64,000 nt of DNA from JASLDZ01 sp964242895 (GTDB lineage Bacteria > Pseudomonadota > Alphaproteobacteria > Caulobacterales > Caulobacteraceae), in contig CAXTBN010000005.1 of the NCBI GenBank assembly GCA_964242895.1, positions 23,970 through 87,969 on the forward strand, given 5' to 3'. The notes below the pieces were generated by a model that did no database searches, was not told the origin of the DNA, and was given only the letters and a program-made list of their open reading frames with translations. Shown one piece after another: positions 51,907-58,928 of the stretch. The position numbers were made by a program, and so were the translations under genes. The number at the start of each line of letters is the position of its first letter. The first letter of the stretch is position 1.

Positions 51907-52325
51907 TGACCCCCACCACACGCCGCGCCCTCTTGGCTGGCACCGCGGCCCTGGCGCTGACCGGAGCTGTCGCTGCCGTTCCCTCCGACTGGGATCAGCT
52001 CATCGCAAGGGCGCAGGCCCACGGCGATCCGGCCATCACGGCCTTTCTGCTCACCACCCAGCGGGCGGGTTACACCGTCGATGAGGTCCGCGGCGCAATT
52101 CGCCGGGCTGCGGCCTGGAACGAGGTGCAGGCCGCCTACGTGCCCGATCACGAGGACTGGCCGGCCGTGCGGACAACGGCCGAGCGATACGGCTTCGAGC
52201 CCGAAGAGGTGGATGGCTTCTACACCACCTGGCACGGGCCGGACGCCGGGCGCCTCTCGCTGGTCCTGCGCCGCGCCGCCACCGGCGAGGTCAGCCGGAT
52301 CAGCAGTGACGGGCGGGTGAGCTGA
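51906..52325 (+). CDS. Tat-exported hypothetical protein
   Basis: 139 aa. MTPTTRRALLAGTAALALTG is a clear twin-arginine signal. The mature domain, about 110 residues, has DWDQLIARAQAHGDPAITAF and RYGFEPEEVDGFYTTWHGPD. No family recognised. It overlaps the upstream exported gene by one base and the downstream gene by one base. Two adjacent Tat-exported proteins within a phage-like element are unusual. Confidence 0.65.
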   Translation: MTPTTRRALLAGTAALALTGAVAAVPSDWDQLIARAQAHGDPAITAFLLTTQRAGYTVDEVRGAIRRAAAWNEVQAAYVPDHEDWPAVRTTAERYGFEPEEVDGFYTTWHGPDAGRLSLVLRRAATGEVSRISSDGRVS

Positions 52326-52885
52326 TGGCCACCCGCACCGTCACCGACCACCGCGATCCTGCTGTGGTCGCTCGCAAGGAACGGCGCCGCGCCGCTCTCG
52401 AGCGAGTCGTCGAGAAGGCGCTGGAACGGCTGGACCGCCTGGACGGCGACCCTGACCTGGAGCCGTCGCTCGGCGCGTCCGAGCACCCCTCACACTGGAC
52501 CGCGCGCGACTTCGCCTGGACCGACTACGCCAACCGACACGACCCACCGCAGCCGCCCGCGGATGACCGCGAGGAGGACGCGGACCTAGAGCCCAGCCTC
52601 GGCTCACTTGGCCTCCACGCGAACTCCGATCAGCGGAGCTGGTCCAATGGCGGCACCGACGACCTGGAAGGCTGCGAGCACGACGGGCGCGAGCCGGACG
52701 TAGATGCTGAGCCGGACAGCGACGCGGAGCCCGACTTCGACGGAGAGGGTACGCCCAACCCGGCCTGGACGATCAACGGGCGCGACCACTGGCGGGTGCA
52801 CGGCGCCGCCGCCGACGTGCTGCTGGATCCAGACGAGACCGGTAGCCCCGGCGCACCTCAAGCCGAAGTGGGGATGAGCTCATGA
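52325..52885 (+). CDS. hypothetical acidic protein
   Basis: 186 aa. The motif DLEPSLGA/DLEPSLGS occurs twice (residues about 45 and 90) in a mostly disordered, acidic sequence (PDVDAEPDSDAEPDFDGEGT). Proteins with DxDLEPSLG repeats are common, uncharacterised items in alphaproteobacterial phages. Translationally coupled on both sides (1-bp and 4-bp overlaps). Confidence 0.65.
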   Translation: MATRTVTDHRDPAVVARKERRRAALERVVEKALERLDRLDGDPDLEPSLGASEHPSHWTARDFAWTDYANRHDPPQPPADDREEDADLEPSLGSLGLHANSDQRSWSNGGTDDLEGCEHDGREPDVDAEPDSDAEPDFDGEGTPNPAWTINGRDHWRVHGAAADVLLDPDETGSPGAPQAEVGMSS

Positions 52886-53241
52886 CGACCCTCTCCTTCC
52901 CCGGCGGGTTCTCGGCGGCGCTGGTGGACCTCGCCGGAGCCGTCGCCCGACACGACGGGTCCAACCTCACCGGGGCGGCCGTCCTCGCCTCAGCGTCCCC
53001 CGCCTGCCGCAACTACGTCCGCATGGCGCGGGACGTGCTGGACGACCTGCGTCTGCCCGCACTGGACCTCATGCGGACGGCCAGGAGCGCCGTGCACGAC
53101 CACGTGCTGTTCGACGGCCCGCACGACCGCCCGACGGCTCTCCTGGACCATGCAGGCTCCCAGGAGCTGTTCGCCGCCGTCCTGCGCTGCCCCGGCGCGG
53201 TGTTCGAGGCCTACCTAGGCGAGCTCAGGAGGCAGGCGTGA
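52882..53241 (+). CDS. hypothetical protein
   Basis: 119 aa, ATGA overlap with the previous gene. The sequence is helical (AALVDLAGAVARHDGSNL, LDLMRTARSAVHDHVLF). No family recognised. It ends in GTGA overlap with a very small ORF and has AGGAGG in its last codons. Confidence 0.6.
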   Translation: MTTLSFPGGFSAALVDLAGAVARHDGSNLTGAAVLASASPACRNYVRMARDVLDDLRLPALDLMRTARSAVHDHVLFDGPHDRPTALLDHAGSQELFAAVLRCPGAVFEAYLGELRRQA

Positions 53242-53333
53242 GGATCTGGATCGGGCTGGTCTACTACGCGCTGCCGTTCCGGTTCCGGATCGCGTTCCCC
53301 CTGGGCTTCCGCCACCGGCGCAGACGTCGATAG
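53238..53333 (+). CDS. 31-aa hydrophobic/arginine-rich micro-ORF
   Basis: GTG 53238 (GTGA overlap with the preceding stop) to TAG 53333, with AGGAGGCAGGC just upstream. The peptide is MRIWIGLVYYALPFRFRIAF then PLGFRHRRRRR: a hydrophobic segment followed by a polyarginine tail. It would probably sit at a membrane. The strong RBS and coupling favour translation, but the family is not known. Confidence 0.45.
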   Translation: MRIWIGLVYYALPFRFRIAFPLGFRHRRRRR

Positions 53334-53463
53334 GCGCTCACGAGACGGCGGGCGGTATGGGAGCGTCAGCCTGGGCGTAGACGGCCGGACCACCTGGGCT
53401 CCAGCGGGTGACGACGATCCCCAAGCGCCAGCCGGACGCAAGCTCTAGCTCTGCCCGGCCGGC

Positions 53464-53625
53464 CTAGAAGGCGGCGTTGACGGCGTCCTCGCCCGCTCGG
53501 AACGTCCCTCCGGCGTCGATGCTGTGGGGCCTGCGCCTCACCGAATAGCTGAGGCGCACGGGCCACTGGCGCGACCCCACCTTCAGCGTTCCAGCGCCGT
53601 CGCGCTCTTCCGGCGGATGCTGCAT
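53464..53625 (-). CDS. small hypothetical protein
   Basis: 53 aa from ATG 53625. GTLKVGSRQWPVRLSYSVRR and GGTFRAGEDAVNAAF are plausible beta-strand sequence. The RBS (GGAGAG) lies inside a perfect palindrome just upstream. It is divergent from the small gene at 53702. No family recognised. Confidence 0.5.
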   Translation of the reverse strand: MQHPPEERDGAGTLKVGSRQWPVRLSYSVRRRPHSIDAGGTFRAGEDAVNAAF

Positions 53626-53631
53626 GGCGGA

Positions 53632-53648
53632 CTCTCCGACTCGGAGAG
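53632..53648 (-). promoter_or_regulatory. 17-bp palindrome that includes a ribosome binding site
   Basis: CTCTCCGA-C-TCGGAGAG is a perfect inverted repeat centred 15 bp upstream of the ATG at 53625. The GGAGAG of one arm is the presumed RBS. It could be an operator or, as an mRNA hairpin, hide the RBS. Confidence 0.5.
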
Positions 53649-53701
53649 ATGATAGCAGGTGCCCGACCGCGAGAACGGCCGGCGCTCGGGAGAAGAGAAC
53701 C

Positions 53702-53884
53702 GTGGAGCGTGAATTGGACCTGACCGGCAATGACGTGCCGAAGTCGACCCTTGCAGCCGTAGTGCTTGCCGCAGGCGGGACCGTCCGCGTCACGCATGAG
53801 CAGTTCAAGCAGGCCAGGGTGGAAGAGCTTCGGGCGGTCGCCGGCGACGACGGCGTCACCACCTACACGCATCCAGTGGCATGA
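53702..53884 (+). CDS. small hypothetical protein
   Basis: 60 aa from GTG 53702. ELDLTGNDVPKSTLAAVVLA, GGTVRVTHEQFKQARVEEL and TTYTHPVA. A coherent small beta/alpha protein, unknown family. It is divergent from the gene at 53464-53625. Confidence 0.55.
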   Translation: MERELDLTGNDVPKSTLAAVVLAAGGTVRVTHEQFKQARVEELRAVAGDDGVTTYTHPVA

Positions 53885-54103
53885 CCTAAGCTGGACGGGT
53901 CGAACGCCTCTACGCGCGCCCGACACGGATGAAACGACAGAAACGACAGTGCTCACGCGGGCGTCGCCATGCGTTCCTCCTTCATGATGGACAGATAGGA
54001 CACTCAGGCGCGCGCGATGCGCGGGCGCGCGCGAGATACAGGCTGACAGCCGGCGACGCGGTTCAGCCTGGCGCGTTGAACGGCTGCAACAGGAACCGCA
54101 GCC

Positions 54104-54436
54104 ATGCCCGCCCCTGACCTTTCCCGGATCGCAGAGCACGCCGACGTCATCGGAGCCGACGGCGTTCACGTCGGCACGGTGGACCATGTGATCGACGGGA
54201 AGCTTAAGCTGACCCGGATCGACTCCTCCGACGGCCACCACCACTTCATCGGAGGTGGCTTGGTCGCTGACATTGAGGACGGGACCGTGCGCCTCTCCGC
54301 CAACGCCGACGTGGCGGTCCAGCTTCTCGCGGAGGATGCGGACGACGGTGACCCGGACGCCGATCGCCGGCTTGAGGAGGGCCTCGAGGAGACGTTCCCG
54401 GCGAGCGATCCCGTCTCGGCCAAGCACATCACGTGA
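54104..54436 (+). CDS. DUF2171 family protein
   Basis: 110 aa. The N-terminal half DVIGADGVHVGTVDHVIDG followed by KLKLTR and HHHFIGGGLV is the PRC-barrel-like DUF2171 domain; the C-terminus LEEGLEETFPASDPVSA is a motif shared by many alphaproteobacterial proteins of this group. The function is unknown; relatives are often stress-associated and encoded on the chromosome, so this may be cargo. Confidence 0.85.
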   Translation: MPAPDLSRIAEHADVIGADGVHVGTVDHVIDGKLKLTRIDSSDGHHHFIGGGLVADIEDGTVRLSANADVAVQLLAEDADDGDPDADRRLEEGLEETFPASDPVSAKHIT

Positions 54437-54557
54437 GCCGGTCACCTTTACGGGGCTGGTACACATTCGCAGCCCAGGGTGGTCGGTTGGTCGGGCTCTA
54501 GGCGTTCTCCTGCCTAGGGTTCTCGCCGGAAGTCGCCCTCTCGCTCGGAGAGCCGCG

Positions 54558-54842
54558 TCAGAGCTGTTGGGATAGGTCGGCCGCAGCACCCCGTGCCTGC
54601 CGGAGAGCGCGCCTGACGGCCGGCGCCTCGTGCTGGATCACGGTCAGCAGAGCCCTAGCCGTTCGGTCCGGAGCGTACCTCCCCTGCTCCCAGTCCCGCA
54701 CCGTCGAGGGTGAGAAGCCGTAGAGGTGGGCGAAGGCCTGCTGCGTCAGCCGCGTCCCGAACATGGCGCCGTGAGCCATTCGGATCGCGAAGACATCGAC
54801 CTTCTCGGGGACTGGAGCCGGAGGAACAGGGGGATGGTTCAT
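54558..54842 (-). CDS. HigA/NadS-like XRE regulator
   Basis: 94 aa from the ATG at 54842. The HTH is RLTQQAFAHLYGFSPSTVRD followed by WEQGRYAPDRTARALL, the pattern of NadS/HigA-type antitoxin regulators. No RelE/HigB-type toxin gene is adjacent, so it acts alone or controls neighbours. It is divergent from the DUF4157 gene across a 726-bp region with inverted repeats. Confidence 0.85.
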   Translation of the reverse strand: MNHPPVPPAPVPEKVDVFAIRMAHGAMFGTRLTQQAFAHLYGFSPSTVRDWEQGRYAPDRTARALLTVIQHEAPAVRRALRQARGAAADLSQQL

Positions 54843-55568
54843 GCCCTGTTCTACCACGGGTGACCGGCGGTTTTTGCGCGCGCTGACATCACGCGTGCGC
54901 GTGCGCGCGAGGCAGCTCCGGCGACCCTCACCACTCATGAGAGTGCTGTCCCACCGTCTAGGGCGCTGGCCACCCTCTTCCGAGCGCCCGCCTAGAGCTG
55001 CGCGGCTTGCAGCCTGAACCGGCCCTAGACGGCCTGCATGGCGAGCGCTTGAACCCGGCTTAGACGGACGCGCAGCCCCGACCACGGGCCGCCGGTGGTT
55101 TCCAGTATCCGCTACAACACGCGCGCACGCGCACGCGAGGCTGTCGCGACGTCAAAGTCCGGCGCGTGTTCATCGCAACGAGCTAGCGCGTGAGTGAAGG
55201 ACGTCCTGCCAACAGAAACGGCGCAGAGTCGGCCGACACCTTTCTCCCGCTAGGAGCGGGACGGCCGGCTCCGCGCCCAGCTCGCCAAGGACCGGTATGA
55301 CCAGAGGGGGTGAACCTTGGCGAGAGCGCGCCGCTCCCGGCCCGCCTCTCCTCCCCGGGACACACCTTGGCCTCCGTCGCACCTGCGGCGGGGGCTTTCC
55401 CCCTGTGACGTAGTAGCGTGCGGGAAAGTCAGGGGGCGACCTTGTGCGTGCGTGCGGCCTGGAACCCAGGGGACGTTCGTCAAAGTCCGGATTCGCTCCA
55501 CGCGCGAGGCCGCTTGTTTTCGGTGCACGGGCGCGCGTCGCTGGCGTCCAATCTGGGAGCCGCTCTAC
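54843..55568. other. 726-bp gene-poor region with repeats
   Basis: It lies between the XRE regulator and the DUF4157 gene. It holds an 18-bp inverted repeat (54892/55120), alternating purine-pyrimidine tracts, and three copies of a TAGACGG-type motif: CCGTCTAGGG at 54954, CCCTAGACGG at 55023 and CTTAGACGG at 55059. The open frames across it look like shadows. It probably contains the promoters of both flanking genes. Confidence 0.55.
54892..55137. repeat. 18-bp inverted repeat flanking about 210 bp
   Basis: CGCGTGCGCGTGCGCGCG (54892-54909) is the exact reverse complement of 55120-55137. Both arms lie in strictly alternating purine-pyrimidine runs of about 19-21 bases, which favour Z-DNA or cruciform structures. 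Confidence 0.7.
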
Positions 55569-56798
55569 TTGAAGACTAACGCTCCAGCGAAGGTTCGTAC
55601 CCCTCCCGTCGCTGCATCGCAGCGCCTACCCGCCGCCCCTGAGAAGGCGCGGGGAGGCGAAGCTAGGCCGGTGTACGACCTGCTCGCGGGCGCTCGACTC
55701 CGAGGGTCCGAGAGAGCGCCGCCAACGGCCCTTAAACGTCATGTGGAGCGGCTTTCGGGCGTGCCGCTTGAGGGCGTACGGGTCCGTCATTCGTCGCCTT
55801 GGCCCGCCGCCTTCGGTGCCCAATCCTTCGCCTTCGGCGACGACATCCACTTGGCCACAGGCGGCGAGCAGCACCTCGAGCACGAGTTGCGGCACGTGGC
55901 GCAGCAGCGACAGGGACGCGTCTGGGCTGCCGGTCGAGCGGCGTTCGGCCTGCCGTTCAACGCCGACGCCGCCCTTGAGGCCGAGGCCGACGGCGGTCGC
56001 GCGGCGCCCGAACGGACCGCGGCGTCGGCTGCCCCCCAGGCGGTGCTGCAGCCCAAGCTGGCGATCGGCGGCGCGCTTCTGGCGGACGCTGACGCCGTAA
56101 AAGCCGTCCTCCACGGCGCGGGGGTGGAGTGGAACGTCAAGTGGGACGGCGACCTCTCCGCGTTCCTCACGTCCGGGACGCTCTTCGACTTCGTAAACAC
56201 GAAGGTGTTCGTCAGCATCCTCGATCTTCCCCGGTCCGACGTCGTGCAGCCGCCGAGCGGCGAGGACGACCCCTTCGGGCAGTGCTACGCCTACTCGACG
56301 GTCGCCGCCGCGCAGGTCAGCGGCCACCCCTTTGAGCAGGCGGACTTGGACCGCGCGTTGACGACTGGGCTTGCCGACAAATCGATGGGAGGCGGGCCGG
56401 GGAACACGATGCGCGCTCTCGGTCTCTCGCCGGCTACCATGCCTATTGCAAAGGGCAAGCCAAACTCTAATTCGGCCCTTGTCAGAGAAGCATTGCTGAA
56501 TAACAATCCAATAGTGGCCTCGGTCGCGTTTAGGACGAAGAAAGGTCGGGGAAAGCACTGGCTCTACGTAGTAGATATGACAGGGAGGAATCTGATCACG
56601 CGAGATCAGAATAATAATCAGATCATGGGCATGATCAGCCTGGACGACTTCTCGGGCGAGTCGGTGGACGGTAAATTTCGGTACACCTTGACCGAACTGA
56701 AGGTGGGGCAGGCGCGCGGTCCGGCGGCTTCGGACGAGAGTGAGCAGAAGGGCGCTGAGAAGGACGGGCCGGCCGCGAAGGGGGCGGCGGCGAAGTAG
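55569..56798 (+). CDS. DUF4157 protein with a papain/C39-like C-terminal domain (candidate effector)
   Basis: 409 aa from TTG 55569, preceded by GGGAG; the frame is open from 55317 but the upstream sequence looks non-coding. The DUF4157 domain (about residues 45-125) has LKRHVERLSGVPLEGVRVR, GDDIHLATGG and the zinc-type motif H105-E-L-R-H109 (HELRHVAQQ). After an Ala-rich linker comes a papain-like domain: C239 in DPFGQCYAYSTVAAAQ, H330 in KHWLYVVDMTG, then LITRDQNNN. DUF4157 is a hallmark of proteins associated with extracellular contractile injection systems. Codon use from about 56430 to 56650 is AT-rich compared with the gene start, suggesting that the C-terminal domain was acquired separately. 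Confidence 0.8.
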   Translation: MKTNAPAKVRTPPVAASQRLPAAPEKARGGEARPVYDLLAGARLRGSERAPPTALKRHVERLSGVPLEGVRVRHSSPWPAAFGAQSFAFGDDIHLATGGEQHLEHELRHVAQQRQGRVWAAGRAAFGLPFNADAALEAEADGGRAAPERTAASAAPQAVLQPKLAIGGALLADADAVKAVLHGAGVEWNVKWDGDLSAFLTSGTLFDFVNTKVFVSILDLPRSDVVQPPSGEDDPFGQCYAYSTVAAAQVSGHPFEQADLDRALTTGLADKSMGGGPGNTMRALGLSPATMPIAKGKPNSNSALVREALLNNNPIVASVAFRTKKGRGKHWLYVVDMTGRNLITRDQNNNQIMGMISLDDFSGESVDGKFRYTLTELKVGQARGPAASDESEQKGAEKDGPAAKGAAAK

Positions 56799-56819
56799 CT
56801 GAGTGCCGCGGAGCCCGCG

Positions 56820-56840
56820 CCGCGCGCCCACCGCGCGGCT
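56820..56840 (+). terminator. hairpin after the DUF4157 gene
   Basis: GCCGCGCG-CCCAC-CGCGCGGC is a perfect 8-bp stem 22 nt after the stop, nested between GGAGCC and GGCTCC that extend it imperfectly. It is a candidate terminator for the element's last gene. There is no T tract. Confidence 0.45.
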
Positions 56841-56880
56841 CCGTCCGCGGCTCCCCGCCTTACCTGAACCGAACGCTCGG

Positions 56881-56900
56881 TGGTGACCATGTGGTGACCC
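56881..56900 (+). repeat. candidate right integrase arm-type sites
   Basis: TGGTGACCA (56881) and TGGTGACCC (56892) are 11 bp apart, the same spacing and orientation as the pair at 32590/32601. They lie 68 bp inside the right direct repeat. Confidence 0.5.
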
Positions 56901-56967
56901 AAGTCAAACGAGGAACGCCACACTAGCGCACAACGCCTTGCCGGGGCTCAACCTGCGGTGCTCGCCC

Positions 56968-57005
56968 GGACTACCTGTACTGGGACATCGAACTGGAGCC
57001 CTGAG
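56968..57005 (+). repeat. attR: right 38-bp direct repeat, displaced 3' end of the HNH gene
   Basis: It carries the 25-bp core (56976-57000) identical to 32462-32486 and encodes the HNH C-terminus YLYWDIELEP plus TGA with no gene upstream, so it is the original end of the target gene left behind by integration. Confidence 0.9.
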
Positions 57006-57028
57006 CCGGTTCGGCGACGGGCCGCGCC

Positions 57029-57172
57029 TCAGCCCACCATCGCCAGCGAGCGGCCGAGCAGGCGCTGCAGCTCGGCCAGAAGGCTGCGCTTCAGCTGGGG
57101 CCGGAACTCCTCGGCGCCGAACCACTCGCGGTTGATGACCACGGCGCGGCGGGACTTGTACGCTCTCTTCAT
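57029..57172 (-). CDS. small basic hypothetical protein
   Basis: 47 aa from ATG 57172: MKRAYKSRRAVVINREWFGA then a helical half with two LLxRxL-like repeats. It is Arg-rich. It is on the chromosome side of the right junction. No strong RBS and no recognised family, so moderate to low confidence. Confidence 0.45.
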   Translation of the reverse strand: MKRAYKSRRAVVINREWFGAEEFRPQLKRSLLAELQRLLGRSLAMVG

Positions 57173-57225
57173 CCGGACATTCTGACGCGGTCGGCCTTGC
57201 CGACGGGTTAACCCTGAAGGCGACG

Positions 57226-57696
57226 ATGCGGATGGACCTGGCGGGCGCGTCGGTGATGGTGGCGATAATCCTGACCGCCGCTCCGGCGGCGGGCGAGCGG
57301 GAGGCTCGGGCGATGGACGAGGCGAAGGGCCGCTTCGAAGTGCAGGTGAAGCCGGTCTCCACCGCCGGCGCGGCCGTGACGCGCATGTCGCTGACCAAGC
57401 GCTGGAGCGGCGACGTGGAGGGGACCAGCGAGGGCGAGATGCTGTCCTACGGCTCGCCCGCCTCGGGGAACGCGGGCTACGTCGCCATGGAGCGGGTGAC
57501 CGGCTCGGTTAAGGGTCGCGCCGGCAGCTTCGCGATCCAGCAGTCCGGGACGCTGACCGGCGGCGCGCCGACGATGACGGTGACCGTCGTGCCGGGGTCG
57601 GGCACGGGGGCCCTCGCCGGCCTGTCGGGCGACATGACCATCGACCCGGCGGCCGGCCACACCTACGTCCTGCACTTCACCCTGCCGGGCGGCTGA
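57226..57696 (+). CDS. DUF3224 family protein
   Basis: 156 aa, ATG 57226. A hydrophobic N-terminus (ASVMVAIILTAAPAAG) may be a signal, and a downstream Met (MDEAKGRFEVQVKP) is an alternative start. The core RMSLTKRWSGDVEGTSEGEM, AGYVAMERVTGSVKGRAGSF and SFAIQQSGTLTGG match DUF3224, a small beta-barrel family (allene oxide cyclase-like fold) of unknown function. It is convergent with fliE (20-bp gap). Confidence 0.88.
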   Translation: MRMDLAGASVMVAIILTAAPAAGEREARAMDEAKGRFEVQVKPVSTAGAAVTRMSLTKRWSGDVEGTSEGEMLSYGSPASGNAGYVAMERVTGSVKGRAGSFAIQQSGTLTGGAPTMTVTVVPGSGTGALAGLSGDMTIDPAAGHTYVLHFTLPGG

Positions 57697-57715
57697 CGCA
57701 GGTTCGCGGCCGCCG

Positions 57716-58024
57716 TCAGATAGGCATCGCCATGATCTGCTGGTAGGCGCTGATCACCTGGTCGCGCACGGCCATCACCGTCTCCAGGCTCGACTGGGCG
57801 GAGGAGACGGCGGTGACCACGTCGACCAGCTGCGCGCGCCCCTGCGTGTGCGCCGCCATGGCCTGCTCGGCGCGGTGCGAGCTCTGGACCATGTCGCCCA
57901 AGGTCTGGCTCAGCACCTGCGCGAAGTCGGGACCGCCCTCCCCCGCGCCGGCGACCTTGGGCGCGCCGACACCCGCGCCCTGCTGGACGGCGGCGTAGGC
58001 CTTTGCGGCGAGGAGCGGGTTCAT
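57716..58024 (-). CDS. fliE: flagellar hook-basal body protein FliE
   Basis: 102 aa. The C-terminal half has DVVTAVSSAQSSLETVMAVR and ISAYQQIMAMPI, the FliE signature. FliE links the MS ring and the proximal rod. It is the third gene of flgB-flgC-fliE, 13 bp after flgC. Confidence 0.93.
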   Translation of the reverse strand: MNPLLAAKAYAAVQQGAGVGAPKVAGAGEGGPDFAQVLSQTLGDMVQSSHRAEQAMAAHTQGRAQLVDVVTAVSSAQSSLETVMAVRDQVISAYQQIMAMPI

Positions 58025-58037
58025 CGGGCTCGGCGCC

Positions 58038-58463
58038 TCACTTCTTCAGGATGTCGAGTGTGCGGGAGGCCATGCTGCGCGCCGTCTCGATCACGTTCAG
58101 ATTGGCCTCGTAGGCGCGCTGCGCCTCGCGCATGTCCATCGCCTCGACCAGCGGGTCGACGTTGGGCATGCGCACGTAGCCCTTGGCGTCGGCGGCGGGG
58201 TGGCCAGGGTTGTACTCGCTCTTGAAGGGCGTCGTATCCTGCCGGATCGTCGCCACGCGCACGCCCAGACCGCCCGACGGCGTCTCGGCCGGCTGAAAAA
58301 CCGCCGTCTGCCGCCGGTACGGATCGCCGCCGCCCGTCGTGGAGGTCGTGTCCGCGTTGGCGATGTTCTCCGCGATGACGCGCATGCGCCGCTGCTGCGC
58401 CGAGAGTGCGGAGGCGGCCACCGCCAGGGTGGAGGTGTCGACGGGGCTGGGTCCCTGGGCCAC
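58038..58463 (-). CDS. flgC: flagellar proximal rod protein FlgC
   Basis: 141 aa. SALSAQQRRMRVIAENIANA at the N-terminus (rod-protein helix) and VEAMDMREAQRAYEANLNVI near the end are the FlgC/FlgG family motifs; the short length fits FlgC. It lies 11 bp after flgB. Confidence 0.95.
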   Translation of the reverse strand: MAQGPSPVDTSTLAVAASALSAQQRRMRVIAENIANADTTSTTGGGDPYRRQTAVFQPAETPSGGLGVRVATIRQDTTPFKSEYNPGHPAADAKGYVRMPNVDPLVEAMDMREAQRAYEANLNVIETARSMASRTLDILKK

Positions 58464-58474
58464 GGCTCAGCGCC

Positions 58475-58879
58475 TCACTTGCCCGGTGCGCGGGCGGCGG
58501 TGCGCAGCATGGTGAGCGACTGCTGGTAGAGCGTGACCGCCGCGTCGTAGGCCGCGCGACTGTCGCTCATCTTGGTCATCTCCTCCTCGAGCACGACCTG
58601 GTTGCCGTCGAGCTTGGCCTCACCGTCGGGCGAGGTGCGCGCCTTGAAGCCGCCCTGGCGCACCCGCCCCGTCAGGTGCGCGGCGTGGGTGCGCATCGGG
58701 TCGACCCCGCCCGCCGCCGCCTGCAGCGCGCCGGCGAAGCTGAATCCGCCGAGGTCGCGCGGCGCATAGCCGGGGGTGTCGGAGTTGGCGACGTTCTCGC
58801 CCAGCACGCGCTGGCGCTGGGTCTCGTAGCCCATGCGCGCCTTGAGCATGGCGAACAGCGGAACGGCGTCGAGCGACAT
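58475..58879 (-). CDS. flgB: flagellar proximal rod protein FlgB
   Basis: 134 aa. LFAMLKARMGYETQRQRVLG then ENVANSDTPGYAPRDLGGF is the FlgB signature. First gene of the flgB-flgC-fliE operon, divergent from fliO. A GTTAACC half-site lies about 50 nt upstream. Confidence 0.95.
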   Translation of the reverse strand: MSLDAVPLFAMLKARMGYETQRQRVLGENVANSDTPGYAPRDLGGFSFAGALQAAAGGVDPMRTHAAHLTGRVRQGGFKARTSPDGEAKLDGNQVVLEEEMTKMSDSRAAYDAAVTLYQQSLTMLRTAARAPGK

Positions 58880-58928
58880 GGACGGAGCCTTCGCGCGGAG
58901 AGCGCACGGTCAAAACTGCCGGGTCCCT

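Larger units (their letters stand above)
32462..57000. mobile_element. integrative element: tail-module prophage remnant or satellite, about 24.5 kb
   Basis: The element is bounded by direct repeats (32454-32491, 56968-57005) in the 3' end of an HNH endonuclease gene, with a tyrosine integrase just inside the left end. Modules from left to right are integrase and regulators; ParB-like protein and replication genes with iterons; tail assembly chaperone with frameshift, gp10-like, tape measure, hub and spike; toxin-antitoxin and XRE operons; small exported proteins; and a DUF4157 protein at the right end. No terminase, portal, capsid, sheath, tube or lysis gene was found. Most genes in the left half overlap by 1-4 bp and show no internal stops, so this does not look like heavy decay. 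Confidence 0.85.

Noticed and set aside
53334..53463. Protein-like frame (reading RYGSVSLGVDGRTTW) after the micro-ORF
   Set aside because: There is no start codon in frame and no slippery site to reach it from the upstream ORF.
53366..54589. 407-codon minus-strand frame
   Set aside because: It crosses several smaller, better-supported genes and has no recognisable domain.
32462..57000. Insertion sequences or transposases inside the element
   Set aside because: No DDE transposase ORF or terminal inverted repeats of IS type were seen; the only recombinase is the tyrosine integrase.
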